A stretch of 58,127 nucleotides of DNA from an uncultured Lachnospiraceae bacterium (GTDB taxonomy: Bacteria > Bacillota > Clostridia > Lachnospirales > Lachnospiraceae): positions 21,196-79,322 of the forward strand of contig CAJUEI010000001.1 of NCBI GenBank assembly GCA_910585255.1, in the 5' to 3' direction. Position 1 is the first letter of the stretch; each line of letters starts with the position of its first letter. Position numbers and translations under genes: made by a program. Positions 41,193 through 51,238 of the stretch are shown here, piece after piece. The notes beneath the pieces were generated by a model. The model worked only from the letters and a program-made list of their open reading frames with translations, was not told where the DNA came from and did no database searches.

Positions 41193-41530
41193 CTCTCACC
41201 TACCAACCCCTTCTATTTTCAGCTATCTAGCTCCATCTTTCCATGCAAAAAGACAACAAAACAGCCTGTGTTCAAAGAATTTTTTTAATTCTAGGCATAT
41301 CAGAGCAGCTTTTTGTGGAAGGAAGATCCGGCACTAAGAACGACTTAGAAACGAACTCCCATGTGAGTTTCTTAGTCGTTCTTAGTGACTAGCCTCCCGG
41401 AACTTTTGCTCGCCTAGAATTAAAAAAATTCTCTGAACACAAGCGTCCTCCCAGTCTAAACTCTTCCGCTTTCCCTCCGCCAAGCACACAAACGACGGAG
41501 TGAAATCTCACTTCCACTCCGCATCTCTAT
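41193..41530. other. Intergenic stretch occupied by a fold-back element
   Basis: 338 bp with no coding frame of note. The middle is the 175-bp palindromic element at 41267-41441. Confidence 0.6.
41267..41441. mobile_element. MITE-like or fold-back palindromic element
   Basis: Ends are 30-bp inverted repeats with one mismatch (TGTGTTCAAAGAATT..., 41267-41296; complement at 41412-41441). An inner pair of ~21-bp arms (CACTAAGAACGAC... and ...GTCGTTCTTAGTG) surrounds a short loop near 41360. The whole can fold into one long hairpin. No transposase is present. It may be a MITE or a double terminator between birA and the argF pair. Confidence 0.55.
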
Positions 41531-41821
41531 CTAAATCCATATCACAATATAACTAACCACAGCAAATCCAAACACCAGAACAGCCAGAAAACAAATCCCA
41601 AGTCCCGCAAGCCTCCTGCCATAATAAAAAGCCTTCATCCCGCTAACCATATCTACCAATGCCGCCAATAAAAACATCACCGGCATCCAATTTATCTGCG
41701 TCTCTAAGTTCAAAAATACAAACATACCCAGACAAACTGCCAAAATACCCATACTTATTGTCACCAAATCAAGTACTGTCTGCCAATGTTTGAAATGCCT
41801 TTTTGTCTTTGCTGCTTCCAT
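41531..41821 (-). CDS. Small polytopic membrane protein following argF
   Basis: A 96-aa protein with four hydrophobic segments: LDLVTISMGILAVCLGMFVF, MPVMFLLAALVDMVSGM, LAGLGICFLAVLVFG and a C-terminal VVSYIVIWI. I do not recognise a characterised family. It starts 2 bp after the argF stop and uses a ribosome site (GGGGAG) inside argF, so it is co-transcribed with it. Confidence 0.7.
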   Translation of the reverse strand: MEAAKTKRHFKHWQTVLDLVTISMGILAVCLGMFVFLNLETQINWMPVMFLLAALVDMVSGMKAFYYGRRLAGLGICFLAVLVFGFAVVSYIVIWI

Positions 41822-41823
41822 CC

Positions 41824-42819
41824 TTAGTTCTCCCCAAGTGTCGCCATCATCACAGCCTTAATGGTATGCATCCGATTTTCTGCCTCTTCAAATACAATCG
41901 ACTGCTTTGATTCAAATACCTCATCCGTCACTTCCATCTCTGTTCGATTAAACTTTTCTCCCATCTCTTTTCCAATAGTAGTCTTTAAGTCATGAAATGC
42001 CGGCAGACAATGCATAAATACCGCCTGTTCTCCTGCATGTTCCATCACTGCCCGATTGATCTGATAAGGAGATAAATCTCGAATCCTCTCCTCCCATACC
42101 TGCACAGGCTCTCCCATAGACACCCAGACATCAGTATAAAGCACATCGGCTCCCTTTGTACCCTCCATTACATCCTCTGTCAAAGTAATCGTTGCTCCGC
42201 TTTCTTTTGCATACTCCTGACACAGCTTTACCAACACCGGATCAGGAAAATATTGCTTCGGTGCACATGCAACAAAATGCATCCCCATCTTTGCACATCC
42301 TATCATAAGAGAATTACCCATATTATAACGTGCATCTCCCAAATATGCAAGACGAATCCCTTTTAATTTCCCAAAATGTTCTTTTATCGTTAAAAAATCT
42401 GCTAAAATCTGCGTGGGATGATATTCATTTGTCAATCCGTTCCAGACCGGCACATCTGCATATTTTGCCAATTCCTCTACTATCTCCTGTCCAAATCCCC
42501 GATACTCAATCCCGTCAAACATCCGCCCCAAAACCCTTGCCGTATCCGCTATACTCTCCTTTTTCCCAATCTGAGAACCTGAGGAATCCAAATAAGTCGT
42601 TCCCATCCCCATATCATGTGCTGCAACCTCAAATGCACACCGTGTTCTTGTACTGGTCTTTTCAAAAATTAACGCTACATTTTTCCCTTTATATCGATCT
42701 ACAGGAATCCCAGCTTTCTTTTTTGCTTTGACATCCTCCGCCAACTCTAAAAGATAACCAATCTCCTCTGCTGAAAAATCCTTTAACGTTAAAAAATCCC
42801 TCTTCTTTAAAGAAATCAT
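41824..42819 (-). CDS. argF: Ornithine carbamoyltransferase
   Basis: 331 aa, normal length. Seen: the carbamoyl-phosphate site FEKTSTRTRCAFEVAAHDMG (near 56), the ornithine-side region with DVWVSMGEP, and the catalytic MHCLPAFHD (near 272). It makes citrulline from ornithine and carbamoyl phosphate for arginine synthesis, or runs the reverse reaction in catabolism. No other arg gene is nearby, and no arginine operator was recognised. Confidence 0.95.
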   Translation of the reverse strand: MISLKKRDFLTLKDFSAEEIGYLLELAEDVKAKKKAGIPVDRYKGKNVALIFEKTSTRTRCAFEVAAHDMGMGTTYLDSSGSQIGKKESIADTARVLGRMFDGIEYRGFGQEIVEELAKYADVPVWNGLTNEYHPTQILADFLTIKEHFGKLKGIRLAYLGDARYNMGNSLMIGCAKMGMHFVACAPKQYFPDPVLVKLCQEYAKESGATITLTEDVMEGTKGADVLYTDVWVSMGEPVQVWEERIRDLSPYQINRAVMEHAGEQAVFMHCLPAFHDLKTTIGKEMGEKFNRTEMEVTDEVFESKQSIVFEEAENRMHTIKAVMMATLGEN

Positions 42820-42859
42820 GATTCTATTCCTCCATTCTTTCTATATTTCTCTTTCGCTC

Positions 42860-43075
42860 TTCGCCTTTGTCAAAGGAAATTCGGAATCCGCTCCGCTACT
42901 TCCTTGATAGAGTCAAATCGGATATTCGCAATCCGCTTCGCTGCTTGCTCCTAACCTCATAGCTGCTATCGCAGCTTTTCAGTGGGAGTCTGCACTTCCA
43001 CTGAAACAAGGAAGTCCCAACCCACCGCTTTCACCTTGGCGGCTTAGAAGCGGGGGACTTTCTTGATGAGGTTGA
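42860..43075. mobile_element. Structured non-coding repeat, possible IS200/IS605-type remnant
   Basis: Part of the 516-bp gap upstream of argF. It holds AGCTGC-TATC-GCAGCT (42961-42976), TTCAGTGG...CCACTGAA (42978-43005), and a G/C-rich folding stretch ending in AGAAGCGGGGGACTTTC. An imperfect tandem repeat (GGAAATTCGGAATCCGC / GGATATTCGCAATCCGC) lies at its left end. The look resembles ends or guide-RNA scaffolds of IS605-like elements, but no tnpA/tnpB is present. Low certainty. Confidence 0.35.
42868..42903. repeat. Dispersed repeat copy, upstream of argF
   Basis: Matches 38973-39008 (shared TCAAAGGAAATTCGGAATCC), with a weaker tandem copy about 38 bp further right. Confidence 0.6.
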
Positions 43076-43250
43076 ATTGAATATTTATACATTATCACTT
43101 TTTTATATCCCTGTCAATCCTTTTCTCTCATACAGTCATAAAACCAATTTTTTCATAGCCGAAAATACCATTCTTCCCTTTCTGCTTTCCTTTTCTCTAC
43201 AGTTTTGAATAAATATTCTGTTTATCAAAATAAAAAGCATATTAATTCAA

Positions 43251-43303
43251 AAAAGAAAAAAAGAAAACCCTCTGCTTTATGAGAATTTCCCATTCCGCAA
43301 AGG
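43251..43303 (-). terminator. Terminator of the SleB-like hydrolase gene
   Basis: Minus strand: CCTTTGC pairs with GCAGAGG (one G-U), followed by a long T-rich run (GTTTTCTTTTTTTC). About 30 bp after the stop codon. Confidence 0.6.
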
Positions 43304-43335
43304 ACTTTTCTTTTTCTATATTCATTCTATTTTAT

Positions 43336-44538
43336 CTAATTTTTATAAAAACAGTGATTGCCAATCAACGTATATTCCGAATAAGAACCCGTAGAAGCAT
43401 AAGGAGCAGAAATAAAATTCCGATAATCTCCAATATTATTTACACCGGAAAATGCCTCTACCGCTGCTGTGATACAGGACTGATTTGGTCCCGATGCAAG
43501 CACCTGTGCCAACGCACCGCTGTTTGCCCCAGAAAACTGTCCCTTTGCATAAATAATTTCGGAAATAGTGCTTCCATACCCTGCCTTTAACCGATTTAGC
43601 ACAACATTTGCTACAGCAAGCTGTCCTTCATAAGGCTCCCAGCCTGCCTCCATATGAATCAGACAAGCCAACAGATAGATATCCTCATCTGAAGCTGCTA
43701 CACTGTCTCTTTGAACGGTTTCCATAACCTTACTGTTAGACACTGCAGACGCTGCCGCTTCCTGCTTTGCCTGCTCCTGACGAACTGCCTCTTCTTCTGC
43801 TGCCTGAATCACTGCCAGCTCCTCCTGAATAGAAACTGCCTCGCCCAAATCATAATCTACACTGACAAAATCAGACGAAAGATATGCGGTCTCTCCCTTA
43901 TAGTCAACTGCAACCCATCCATCTACTACTTCTACAATATCAAATGTCTCGCCTTCTCCTACAATATCTAAAACATCTGCATCCGTTCCCGGATTTTCCC
44001 GAACTCGAAGACCACCTGTCAAAACACTGCAAACAATATAGCCTTTCTCCACTGCAAATGCTTCCGCTTCTTTCCCTGTTACTGTATAAGGCCGATATAC
44101 ATATCCTTCTACTGAACCAGAACGAATCTGATACCAATCGCCTTCCTCTCCCAAAATCTCCGCCTTTGTTCCTATGTACAGCTTTCCTACCACTTCACTG
44201 TCGGTAGAAGGAGTCAAACGAATATTAAGATATTCCTCTACGCTTGGAAGAATATAACCATCTAACTCAGATACATCCTCTTCTCCCATTAAAACCTCTG
44301 GCTGAGTTTCTTTTAAAACAGGTTCCGTTTCCATTTGCAATTCATTTAAAAAAACTCGTTGTTTTGCTACTTCTTCCTTTTCCAGCAATACAGCCGATGT
44401 CTCCTCAACTATTTCTAAATCAGAAACAACCTCCGATTCTGTATAACTGTCTGTTTTCTCTTGTGACATCATAGACTGACTGGCTGCTGCTAACACACAA
44501 GCCATACCAAAAGCTGCCACTTTGTACCGTCTTCTCAT
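43336..44538 (-). CDS. Secreted SH3-domain cell wall hydrolase, SleB/Hydrolase_2 type
   Basis: 400 aa from the ATG at 44538 (GGAGG eight bases before it; an upstream in-frame ATG would put that site inside the gene). Seen: a signal segment (VAAFGMACVLAAASQS), an acidic linker, and two bacterial SH3 domains (LNIRLTPSTDSEVVGKLYIG near 100; LRVRENPGTDADVLDIV near 175). An Ala/Glu-rich helix follows, then the SleB-like domain (IYLLACLIHMEAGWEPYEGQ, with the catalytic Glu, and QLAVANVVLNRLKAG). It probably cuts peptidoglycan at growth or spore germination; the SH3 modules bind wall. Confidence 0.88.
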   Translation of the reverse strand: MRRRYKVAAFGMACVLAAASQSMMSQEKTDSYTESEVVSDLEIVEETSAVLLEKEEVAKQRVFLNELQMETEPVLKETQPEVLMGEEDVSELDGYILPSVEEYLNIRLTPSTDSEVVGKLYIGTKAEILGEEGDWYQIRSGSVEGYVYRPYTVTGKEAEAFAVEKGYIVCSVLTGGLRVRENPGTDADVLDIVGEGETFDIVEVVDGWVAVDYKGETAYLSSDFVSVDYDLGEAVSIQEELAVIQAAEEEAVRQEQAKQEAAASAVSNSKVMETVQRDSVAASDEDIYLLACLIHMEAGWEPYEGQLAVANVVLNRLKAGYGSTISEIIYAKGQFSGANSGALAQVLASGPNQSCITAAVEAFSGVNNIGDYRNFISAPYASTGSYSEYTLIGNHCFYKN

Positions 44539-44683
44539 GACAAGTTCCTCCATCGAATTCATAAGGAAAATTTCATCATTTCCAATTCCTTACCTGTAAT
44601 TATTACAAACTTATTAACTAGACATTTCGTATTTTAACAAATCTAATATATTTTGTCAAGAGAATTTAAAAAAAAAGCAAAAT

Positions 44684-45481
44684 TTATCTCCGCTGCCTTG
44701 CTGCTTCATACATCAGTACAGAGGCCGCCACAGCCGCATTTAAAGATTCCACCTTCCCCAACATAGGAATCCGAACTAATTGTTTTGCATAAGCAGCGAT
44801 CTTATCACTCAGCCCGTTTGCCTCATTCCCAATTAAAAATGCTGTATCTTTTGTATAGTCCACCTGATCATAATCACACACTCCCCGAAGATGTGCCGCA
44901 TAGATACTGCACCTTTCCTGAATCCGAACCAAACTTTCCTCTAAACAGTCTGTATAAAAAAAAGGCACTCGATAGATCGATCCCATAGTAGCCCGAATCA
45001 CCTTTGCATTATAAATATCCACTGTCCCCTTTGACAACACCACCCCTGTCACTCCTGCCCCCTCTCCAGCCCGAAGAATCGTCCCCAAATTTCCCGGATC
45101 CTGCAGCCCTTCCACTATAATCAAATGTGCCGCACGCTCCTTAGAAAACAAATCTTCCCACTGATAATGTGCCTGCTTTACAACAGCAAGAATCCCCTGC
45201 GGAGTCTGTGTATCCGACACCTCTCGAAATACCTTATCTGTCACAACCTGGTAATCTATCCCATGAGACTTGACCGCTTCTTCCAACACTTCCCTCTGTT
45301 CCTGCTGCACCCCAAAGCTTTCCGCAACATAAAGCTGCAGCAGATATCCGACAGGAATCTCCGACACCATCTTTATTCCTTCCACCACAAACACATCCTG
45401 CTCCCTGCGAGTCTTTCCCTTCTTCTGTAATGCCATTATATTTTTTATATTCATATTATTACTACTGCTAATCTTATCCAT
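44684..45481 (-). CDS. SpoU/TrmH-family RNA 2'-O-methyltransferase
   Basis: 265 aa from the ATG at 45481 (AGGAG seven bases before it). The N-terminal substrate-binding domain has KTRREQDVFVVEGIKMV. The SPOUT domain has IVEGLQDPGNLGTILRAGEG, VVLSKGTVDIYNAKVIRATM, IGNEANGLSD and the knot motif PMLGKVESLNAAVAASVLMY. It probably methylates 23S rRNA (RlmB/TsnR-like); exact target unknown. It lies after pfkA and reads the same way. Confidence 0.9.
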   Translation of the reverse strand: MDKISSSNNMNIKNIMALQKKGKTRREQDVFVVEGIKMVSEIPVGYLLQLYVAESFGVQQEQREVLEEAVKSHGIDYQVVTDKVFREVSDTQTPQGILAVVKQAHYQWEDLFSKERAAHLIIVEGLQDPGNLGTILRAGEGAGVTGVVLSKGTVDIYNAKVIRATMGSIYRVPFFYTDCLEESLVRIQERCSIYAAHLRGVCDYDQVDYTKDTAFLIGNEANGLSDKIAAYAKQLVRIPMLGKVESLNAAVAASVLMYEAARQRR

Positions 45482-45564
45482 TCCATTTCTCCTAATTCCC
45501 AAAATACAAATATGCTGAGTGAAACCATCTCCACTCAGCAAATCCATTCATCCATAACCATCTA

Positions 45565-46539
45565 TTATCGAGAAAGCATCTTACTAACATTAAACTGATA
45601 CTCATCAATATCCTTCTTCATAGCCAATGCTTCATTAATATCATAATCCACATATTCTCCATGCCGATAAGCCACTACCCGCTTACTCTTTCCGGCACAG
45701 AGCAAATCAACCGCATATGCCCCCATAATCGAAGCGTACATTCGATCCTTACAAGTAGGAGTTCCGCCCCGCTGCATATGCCCAAGAATCGTAGCACGTG
45801 TCTCCATCCCGGTAGCAGCCTCAATTCTCCGAGCCATACTCTCCGAATGACCAATTCCTTCTGCATTAATAATAATATGATGTTTCTTTCCACGCTTTCG
45901 ATTCCGTATAATATTATTAATTAATTCCTGCTCATTATTATCATATCGTTCTGGAAGCAAAATATCCTCTGCACCATTTGCAATTCCCGTCCACAGAGCA
46001 ATATATCCGGCACGCCGTCCCATTACCTCAATAATACTGCATCTCTCATGAGAAGTTGAAGTGTCCCGCACCTTATCAATCGCCTCCATAGCCGTATTAA
46101 TCGCCGTATCAAAACCAATTGTATAATCCGTACAAGCAATATCCAAATCAATTGTCCCAGGAATTCCAATCGTATTAATTCCAAGATTTGCCAATCGCTG
46201 TGCCCCGCGAAACGATCCATCACCGCCAATTACAACAAGTCCGTCAATCCCATGCTTTTTACAAATTTCTGCTCCCTTTCTCTGTCCCTCTTCGGTAACA
46301 AATTCCATACACCGAGCTGTATAAAGAATCGTCCCGCCTTTCTGAATAATATCCGAAACACTAGACTTATCCATATCAATAATTTCCTCATCCAGCAGTC
46401 CCTGATATCCCTTTCGAATACCCTTTACTTTCTTCCCATTTACAATCGCAGTCCGAACCACAGCCCGAATTGCTGCATTCATTCCAGGAGCATCTCCACC
46501 ACTTGTCAATACACCAATTGTTTTAATCTCTTTCGCCAT
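45565..46539 (-). CDS. pfkA: ATP-dependent 6-phosphofructokinase
   Basis: 324 aa from the ATG at 46539 (GGAGG eight bases upstream). Seen: GVLTSGGDAPGMNAAIRAVV (ATP site), VVIGGDGSFRGAQRL, the catalytic GTIDLDIACTDYTIGFDTA, and MGRRAGYIALW. The Gly in the SFRGA segment fits an ATP-using enzyme. It commits fructose 6-phosphate to glycolysis. The dnaE-pfkA order is common in Clostridia. Confidence 0.97.
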   Translation of the reverse strand: MAKEIKTIGVLTSGGDAPGMNAAIRAVVRTAIVNGKKVKGIRKGYQGLLDEEIIDMDKSSVSDIIQKGGTILYTARCMEFVTEEGQRKGAEICKKHGIDGLVVIGGDGSFRGAQRLANLGINTIGIPGTIDLDIACTDYTIGFDTAINTAMEAIDKVRDTSTSHERCSIIEVMGRRAGYIALWTGIANGAEDILLPERYDNNEQELINNIIRNRKRGKKHHIIINAEGIGHSESMARRIEAATGMETRATILGHMQRGGTPTCKDRMYASIMGAYAVDLLCAGKSKRVVAYRHGEYVDYDINEALAMKKDIDEYQFNVSKMLSR

Positions 46540-46739
46540 AATCATTTCCTCCACCAAGAAATTTACCTATCTCTTGCATATTCTAACGCAATCGAAGCAC
46601 GTTTTCAACTAAAATCGATCAAATCTGTAATATTGCACAAAACAATCTTTCCATCCCTATCTTTCAAGAAAGAGTAACAAAATTTTCCACCTAAAAACCA
46701 AAAAATCCTAAACAAAATATACAACTTTAAAAATCCAAA

Positions 46740-49700
46740 CTATTTCCTCCCCCGCTGCTCAATTCCCTTCTCTATCACCTTCACATTCCCCTCTCCAAAA
46801 GTACTATACAGCCGAGAAAGAAGCTCCCCATTCACTTCCACACAATAATTCGAAGGCATCACCTTCTTCGCCTTCTCCGCCGCCAGATAAACTACCAAAC
46901 TATCTGTCCCGTCCGAATCCCGAATCAAAGAAAACAGTGTCTCACTCTTTTGCAGATACTCCTCCTTATTTGCAAACTGTATCCAAAGCTCTCGAGGCAC
47001 CTCAGAAAAAGGCACCACTCTCTCACAGATCAACTTCCCCTGTGCCTCCTCCGACATAGACACCCGCCCCTGAATAAAGACCTTAGCCTCTTCATTCAAA
47101 TAGCTGCGATTCTTTTCATAATCCATCGGAAAAACCAGTACTTCCACTGTCCCAGCAAGATCCTCCACCGTCAAAAAAGCCATCCGCTTATTTGTCTTTG
47201 TAGTCTTTACCGATTTCGAAGTAATCATACCTCCAATCCAAACCTTTTGTCCATCCCAAACCACAGCCTCATGTGTCTCATCATCCAGAATAAAATCCGT
47301 TGTCTTAGCCGTAATATTTTTCTTCCACTTTTCCTCATATTCCTCCAAAGGATGTCCGCTAATATAAAATCCCAATACTTCTTTTTCAAACCCAAGCAGG
47401 ACGTCTTTTGGATACTCTCCGCAGTCTGGAAAATGAATCTGATAATTCTGCTTCTCCTCTTCCGAAATCAGATCGAACAGACTCATCTGTCCTTCAATCG
47501 TCTTTCGTCTCTCCTGTGCAGCCGATTCAATCATATCGGTATATACCGCAATTTTCTGCTTTCTGCTTCCCTCTAATGAATCAAATGCCCCCGCTTTAAT
47601 CAGATTTTCTACTGTCCGCTTATTGACTTCCTTTCCATTCATCCGATGAATAAAATCCGAAAGCCCTAAAAAAGCTCCTCCCTGTTTTCTCTCCTTAACA
47701 ATCTCCTGCACTACGTTTTTTCCTACGCTCTTTACTGCCGACATCCCATAGCGGATTCCTCCTTCTGATACGGAAAAGCCGCCTTCACTTTCATTGACGT
47801 CTGGAGCTAAAATCGGAATCTTCATCTGCCGGCAGCTATAGATATACTCCGATACCTTAGAAGAATTATCAATTACAGAAGTCATCAACGCCGCCATAAA
47901 CTCCACCGGATAATAATATTTTAAATATGCCGTCTGATATGCTATTACCGCATATGCTGCCGCATGTGATTTATTAAATGCATATTTAGCAAAATCAATC
48001 ATTTCATCGTAAATTTTATTTGCCGTTGCCTCGTCTATCCCGTTCTTTATACAGCCCGGCACGCCCTCTTTCTCATTGCCATAGACAAAGTTCTGCCGCT
48101 CCTTTTCCATTACGCTTGCCTTTTTCTTTGACATCGCCCGCCGGAGCAGATCACTTCTCCCCAGCGTATACCCAGCCAAATCTCTTACTATCTGCATAAC
48201 CTGTTCCTGATAGACAATACATCCATAGGTCGGTTTCAAAATCGGCTCTAGCTGCGGACAGTCATAGGTAATACTTGCCGAGTGATTCTTTCCCTTTAAA
48301 TACTTTGGAATAAAGTCCATTGGACCTGGACGAAACAGTGAAATCCCGGCAATAATATCTTCCAGATTGGAGGGTTTTAACTCTTTAATAAAGTTCTTCA
48401 TCCCGCTGCTCTCTAACTGAAATACCCCGTCCGTTTTTCCGGTTCCGATTGCTGCCAGCACCTCTTTATCGTCATAATCGATTTGATCCATATCAATTTC
48501 AATCCCGGTGCTTTTCTTAACAAGCTGCACGGTATTCTGAATTACGGTCAGAGTTCGAAGCCCCAAAAAGTCCATTTTTAAAAGTCCCAATTCCTCTAAT
48601 GTAGTCATCACAAACTGAGTAGTAATCGATCCGTCCGAAGCCCTAGAAAGCGGCACATACTCATCCACTGCTTTCTGGCTGATCACCACTCCTGCTGCAT
48701 GCATCGAGGTATGACGGGGCAGACCTTCCAACCGCCGGCACATATCCAGCAGATAACGGACATCCTCCTGCTCTTCATATGCCTTTACCAAATCAGGATT
48801 CATTTTCATAGCTTTGTCCAATGTGATATTTAATTCATTTGGTATCATTTTTGCAATTGCATCACACTGTGCATAAGGCATATCCAATACCCGTCCTACA
48901 TCCCGAATCACACCTTTTGCAGCAAGCGTACCAAACGTTACAATCTGTGCTACCTGTTCTTTTCCATACTTCTCCACTACATAGTTAATCACTTCCTGCC
49001 GCCGCTCATAGCAAAAATCAATATCGATATCCGGCATAGATACCCGCTCTGGATTTAAAAACCGCTCAAATAAAAGGTGATATCGAATCGGATCAATACT
49101 GGTAATTCCCAATGTATAAGAAACCAAACTTCCTGCCGCCGAGCCGCGTCCCGGTCCCACTGCAATCTGATTCTCTCTGGCAAAACGAATAAAATCCCAT
49201 ACAATCAAAAAATAGTCTACATATCCCATTTTCTGAATAATTCCCAGCTCATACTCTAACTGCTCCAGTAATTCCTGTGTTCGATTTGGATATAATCTCT
49301 CCAATCCCTCTTTGCAGAGTTTATTCAAATATTCCCATGCCGTATATCCCTCCGGCACATCAAACCTTGGCAGCTTTGTTACACCAAACTCAATCTCTAC
49401 ATTGCAGCGATCGGCAATCTTTGCCGTATTTTCCAATGCTTCTAATGCATAAGGAAACAGTACTGCCATCTCCTCCGGCGATTTGCAGTAATACTGCCCG
49501 CCCTCATAACGCATCCGGTTTTCATCGCTTACCTTTTTTCCGGTCTGAATACATAAAAGAATATCATGTGCCTCCATATCAGAAGCCAAAGTATAATGGA
49601 TATCATTGGTTGCAACCAGATCGATCTGCAGCTCCCGGCTCATCTTCACTAACTGCTGATTGACCGTTTTCTGTGCCGGTATTCCATGATCCTGTAGCTC

Positions 49701-50219
49701 CAAAAAGAAATTTCCTTTTCCAAAGATTGCCTCATAACGCAGAGCAGCCGCTTTTCCTTCCTCATAAAAACCTCTTACTAAATTTCTTTGTACCTCTCCG
49801 CCCAGGCAGGCACTCAATGCAATAATTCCTGTATGATATTCCTTTAATACCTCATAATCCACCCGTGGCTTATAATAAAATCCCTCTACAAATCCCTTGG
49901 ATACAATCTTCATCAGGTTCTGATAGCCCTGCTGATTCTCTGCAAGCAGCACCAGATGATAATAGCGATCTTCCCCTGCCCCTGACTCCTTATCAAACCG
50001 AGATCCCGGTGCTACATAGACCTCACAGCCAAGGATCGGTTTGATGCCTACTTCCTTTGCGGCACGGTAAAAATCAATAACCCCATACATCGCACCATGA
50101 TCCGTAATCGCCATACTGTCCATACCCAATTCTTTTGCCCTTGCCACCAGTTCTTTAATTTTACTCGAACCATCCAGCAGACTATATTCCGTATGCACAT
50201 GCAAATGCGTAAATTCCAT
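46740..50219 (-). CDS. dnaE: DNA polymerase III alpha subunit, DnaE type
   Basis: 1159 aa, typical DnaE. Seen: the N-terminal PHP domain (THLHVHTEYSLLDG, AITDHGAMYG), the palm with catalytic aspartates PDIDIDF (near 398) and VGPGRGSAAGSLVSY. Next are the fingers with GPMDFIPKYL and the HhH region (NLIKAGAFDSL). The OB fold near 1010-1050 contains KRMAFLTVEDLAGTVEVLVF. Replicative polymerase subunit; Firmicutes normally also carry PolC. Confidence 0.97.
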   Translation of the reverse strand: MEFTHLHVHTEYSLLDGSSKIKELVARAKELGMDSMAITDHGAMYGVIDFYRAAKEVGIKPILGCEVYVAPGSRFDKESGAGEDRYYHLVLLAENQQGYQNLMKIVSKGFVEGFYYKPRVDYEVLKEYHTGIIALSACLGGEVQRNLVRGFYEEGKAAALRYEAIFGKGNFFLELQDHGIPAQKTVNQQLVKMSRELQIDLVATNDIHYTLASDMEAHDILLCIQTGKKVSDENRMRYEGGQYYCKSPEEMAVLFPYALEALENTAKIADRCNVEIEFGVTKLPRFDVPEGYTAWEYLNKLCKEGLERLYPNRTQELLEQLEYELGIIQKMGYVDYFLIVWDFIRFARENQIAVGPGRGSAAGSLVSYTLGITSIDPIRYHLLFERFLNPERVSMPDIDIDFCYERRQEVINYVVEKYGKEQVAQIVTFGTLAAKGVIRDVGRVLDMPYAQCDAIAKMIPNELNITLDKAMKMNPDLVKAYEEQEDVRYLLDMCRRLEGLPRHTSMHAAGVVISQKAVDEYVPLSRASDGSITTQFVMTTLEELGLLKMDFLGLRTLTVIQNTVQLVKKSTGIEIDMDQIDYDDKEVLAAIGTGKTDGVFQLESSGMKNFIKELKPSNLEDIIAGISLFRPGPMDFIPKYLKGKNHSASITYDCPQLEPILKPTYGCIVYQEQVMQIVRDLAGYTLGRSDLLRRAMSKKKASVMEKERQNFVYGNEKEGVPGCIKNGIDEATANKIYDEMIDFAKYAFNKSHAAAYAVIAYQTAYLKYYYPVEFMAALMTSVIDNSSKVSEYIYSCRQMKIPILAPDVNESEGGFSVSEGGIRYGMSAVKSVGKNVVQEIVKERKQGGAFLGLSDFIHRMNGKEVNKRTVENLIKAGAFDSLEGSRKQKIAVYTDMIESAAQERRKTIEGQMSLFDLISEEEKQNYQIHFPDCGEYPKDVLLGFEKEVLGFYISGHPLEEYEEKWKKNITAKTTDFILDDETHEAVVWDGQKVWIGGMITSKSVKTTKTNKRMAFLTVEDLAGTVEVLVFPMDYEKNRSYLNEEAKVFIQGRVSMSEEAQGKLICERVVPFSEVPRELWIQFANKEEYLQKSETLFSLIRDSDGTDSLVVYLAAEKAKKVMPSNYCVEVNGELLSRLYSTFGEGNVKVIEKGIEQRGRK

Positions 50220-50231
50220 CGTATTCCTCTC

Positions 50232-51215
50232 CTATTCTGCCGTCTCTTTTCTATCTCTTCTGTCGCCTTCCCGTTCCCGAAGCTGCTCTGCTATTTCACT
50301 TAATTTCCTTAGCCGATGATTGACGCCGGATTTCCCAACAGGCGGATCAATCATCATTCCCAGTTCCTTTAGCGTAGCATCCGGGTGCTCTAACCGCAGC
50401 TGTGCAATCTCTTCTAATCCATTTGTAAATCCAGAAAATCCGGTTTTATTTTTAATATAAGTGATATCTTCAATCTGCTTTACCGCTGCCGATACCGTCT
50501 TACTAATATTTGCCGTTTCACAGTTTACCTTTCGATTGACCGAATTTCTCATCTCTTTTAAAATCCGCACATTTTCTAATTCCATCAATGCCTGATGTGC
50601 CTCCATTACATTTAAAATATCTACAATCTGTGAACCCTCTTTAATATAAAGCACATAATATCTCTTGCGAAGAATAATCTTCGCTTCAATCTGAAACGTC
50701 TTTATCATTGCCCGAAGCTGTTCCGCCTTTGCAAAAGAGGCACAGACAATTTCAAAATGATAAAACTTCTCCGGTGCACTTAATGACCCAGCAGCCAAAA
50801 AAGCCCCCCGGATAAAGGCACGTTTGCAGCAGATCTGCTGTACTACCAGATTGCTTTGAATGGATAAATCCTCCTGTATCTCCCCCTGTACATTCATTAA
50901 TTTTGTAGCCTTTAATATCCAGAGTGCACTCTTATGCTCCTTTACTGTAACGGTATAGGTTTTATTTTTTTTCAGATAAGAATTCTGTCTTACAGAAACT
51001 TCCGCCACAATCTGAAACGTATTTTTTAACAGTATAAAATATTTTCTTGCTACGGCAATCGTCTCTGTATGAATCTGAATCGCATATTCATCTTCAACCG
51101 AAATAAAAATCCTCCCGCACAGACTAATAATAGCAGCAATCTCGGCAATCTGGCAATGTCTGGCACTCGATATCTGATGAGATAATTCGTCTTTTACCTC
51201 TCCCGAAAACGACAT
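50232..51215 (-). CDS. whiA: DNA-binding protein WhiA
   Basis: 327 aa from the ATG at 51215 (GGAGGG before it). The N-terminal homing-endonuclease-like domain (FSGEVKDELSHQISSARHCQ, RGAFLAAGSLSAPEKFYHFE) lacks nuclease activity in the family. The C-terminal HTH has LRLEHPDATLKELGMMIDPP and VGKSGVNHRLRKLSEIA. In Bacillus it influences cell division and chromosome segregation. The rapZ-whiA order is conserved. Confidence 0.95.
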   Translation of the reverse strand: MSFSGEVKDELSHQISSARHCQIAEIAAIISLCGRIFISVEDEYAIQIHTETIAVARKYFILLKNTFQIVAEVSVRQNSYLKKNKTYTVTVKEHKSALWILKATKLMNVQGEIQEDLSIQSNLVVQQICCKRAFIRGAFLAAGSLSAPEKFYHFEIVCASFAKAEQLRAMIKTFQIEAKIILRKRYYVLYIKEGSQIVDILNVMEAHQALMELENVRILKEMRNSVNRKVNCETANISKTVSAAVKQIEDITYIKNKTGFSGFTNGLEEIAQLRLEHPDATLKELGMMIDPPVGKSGVNHRLRKLSEIAEQLREREGDRRDRKETAE

Positions 51216-51238
51216 AAGCACCCTCCATTCTTTTCCTC

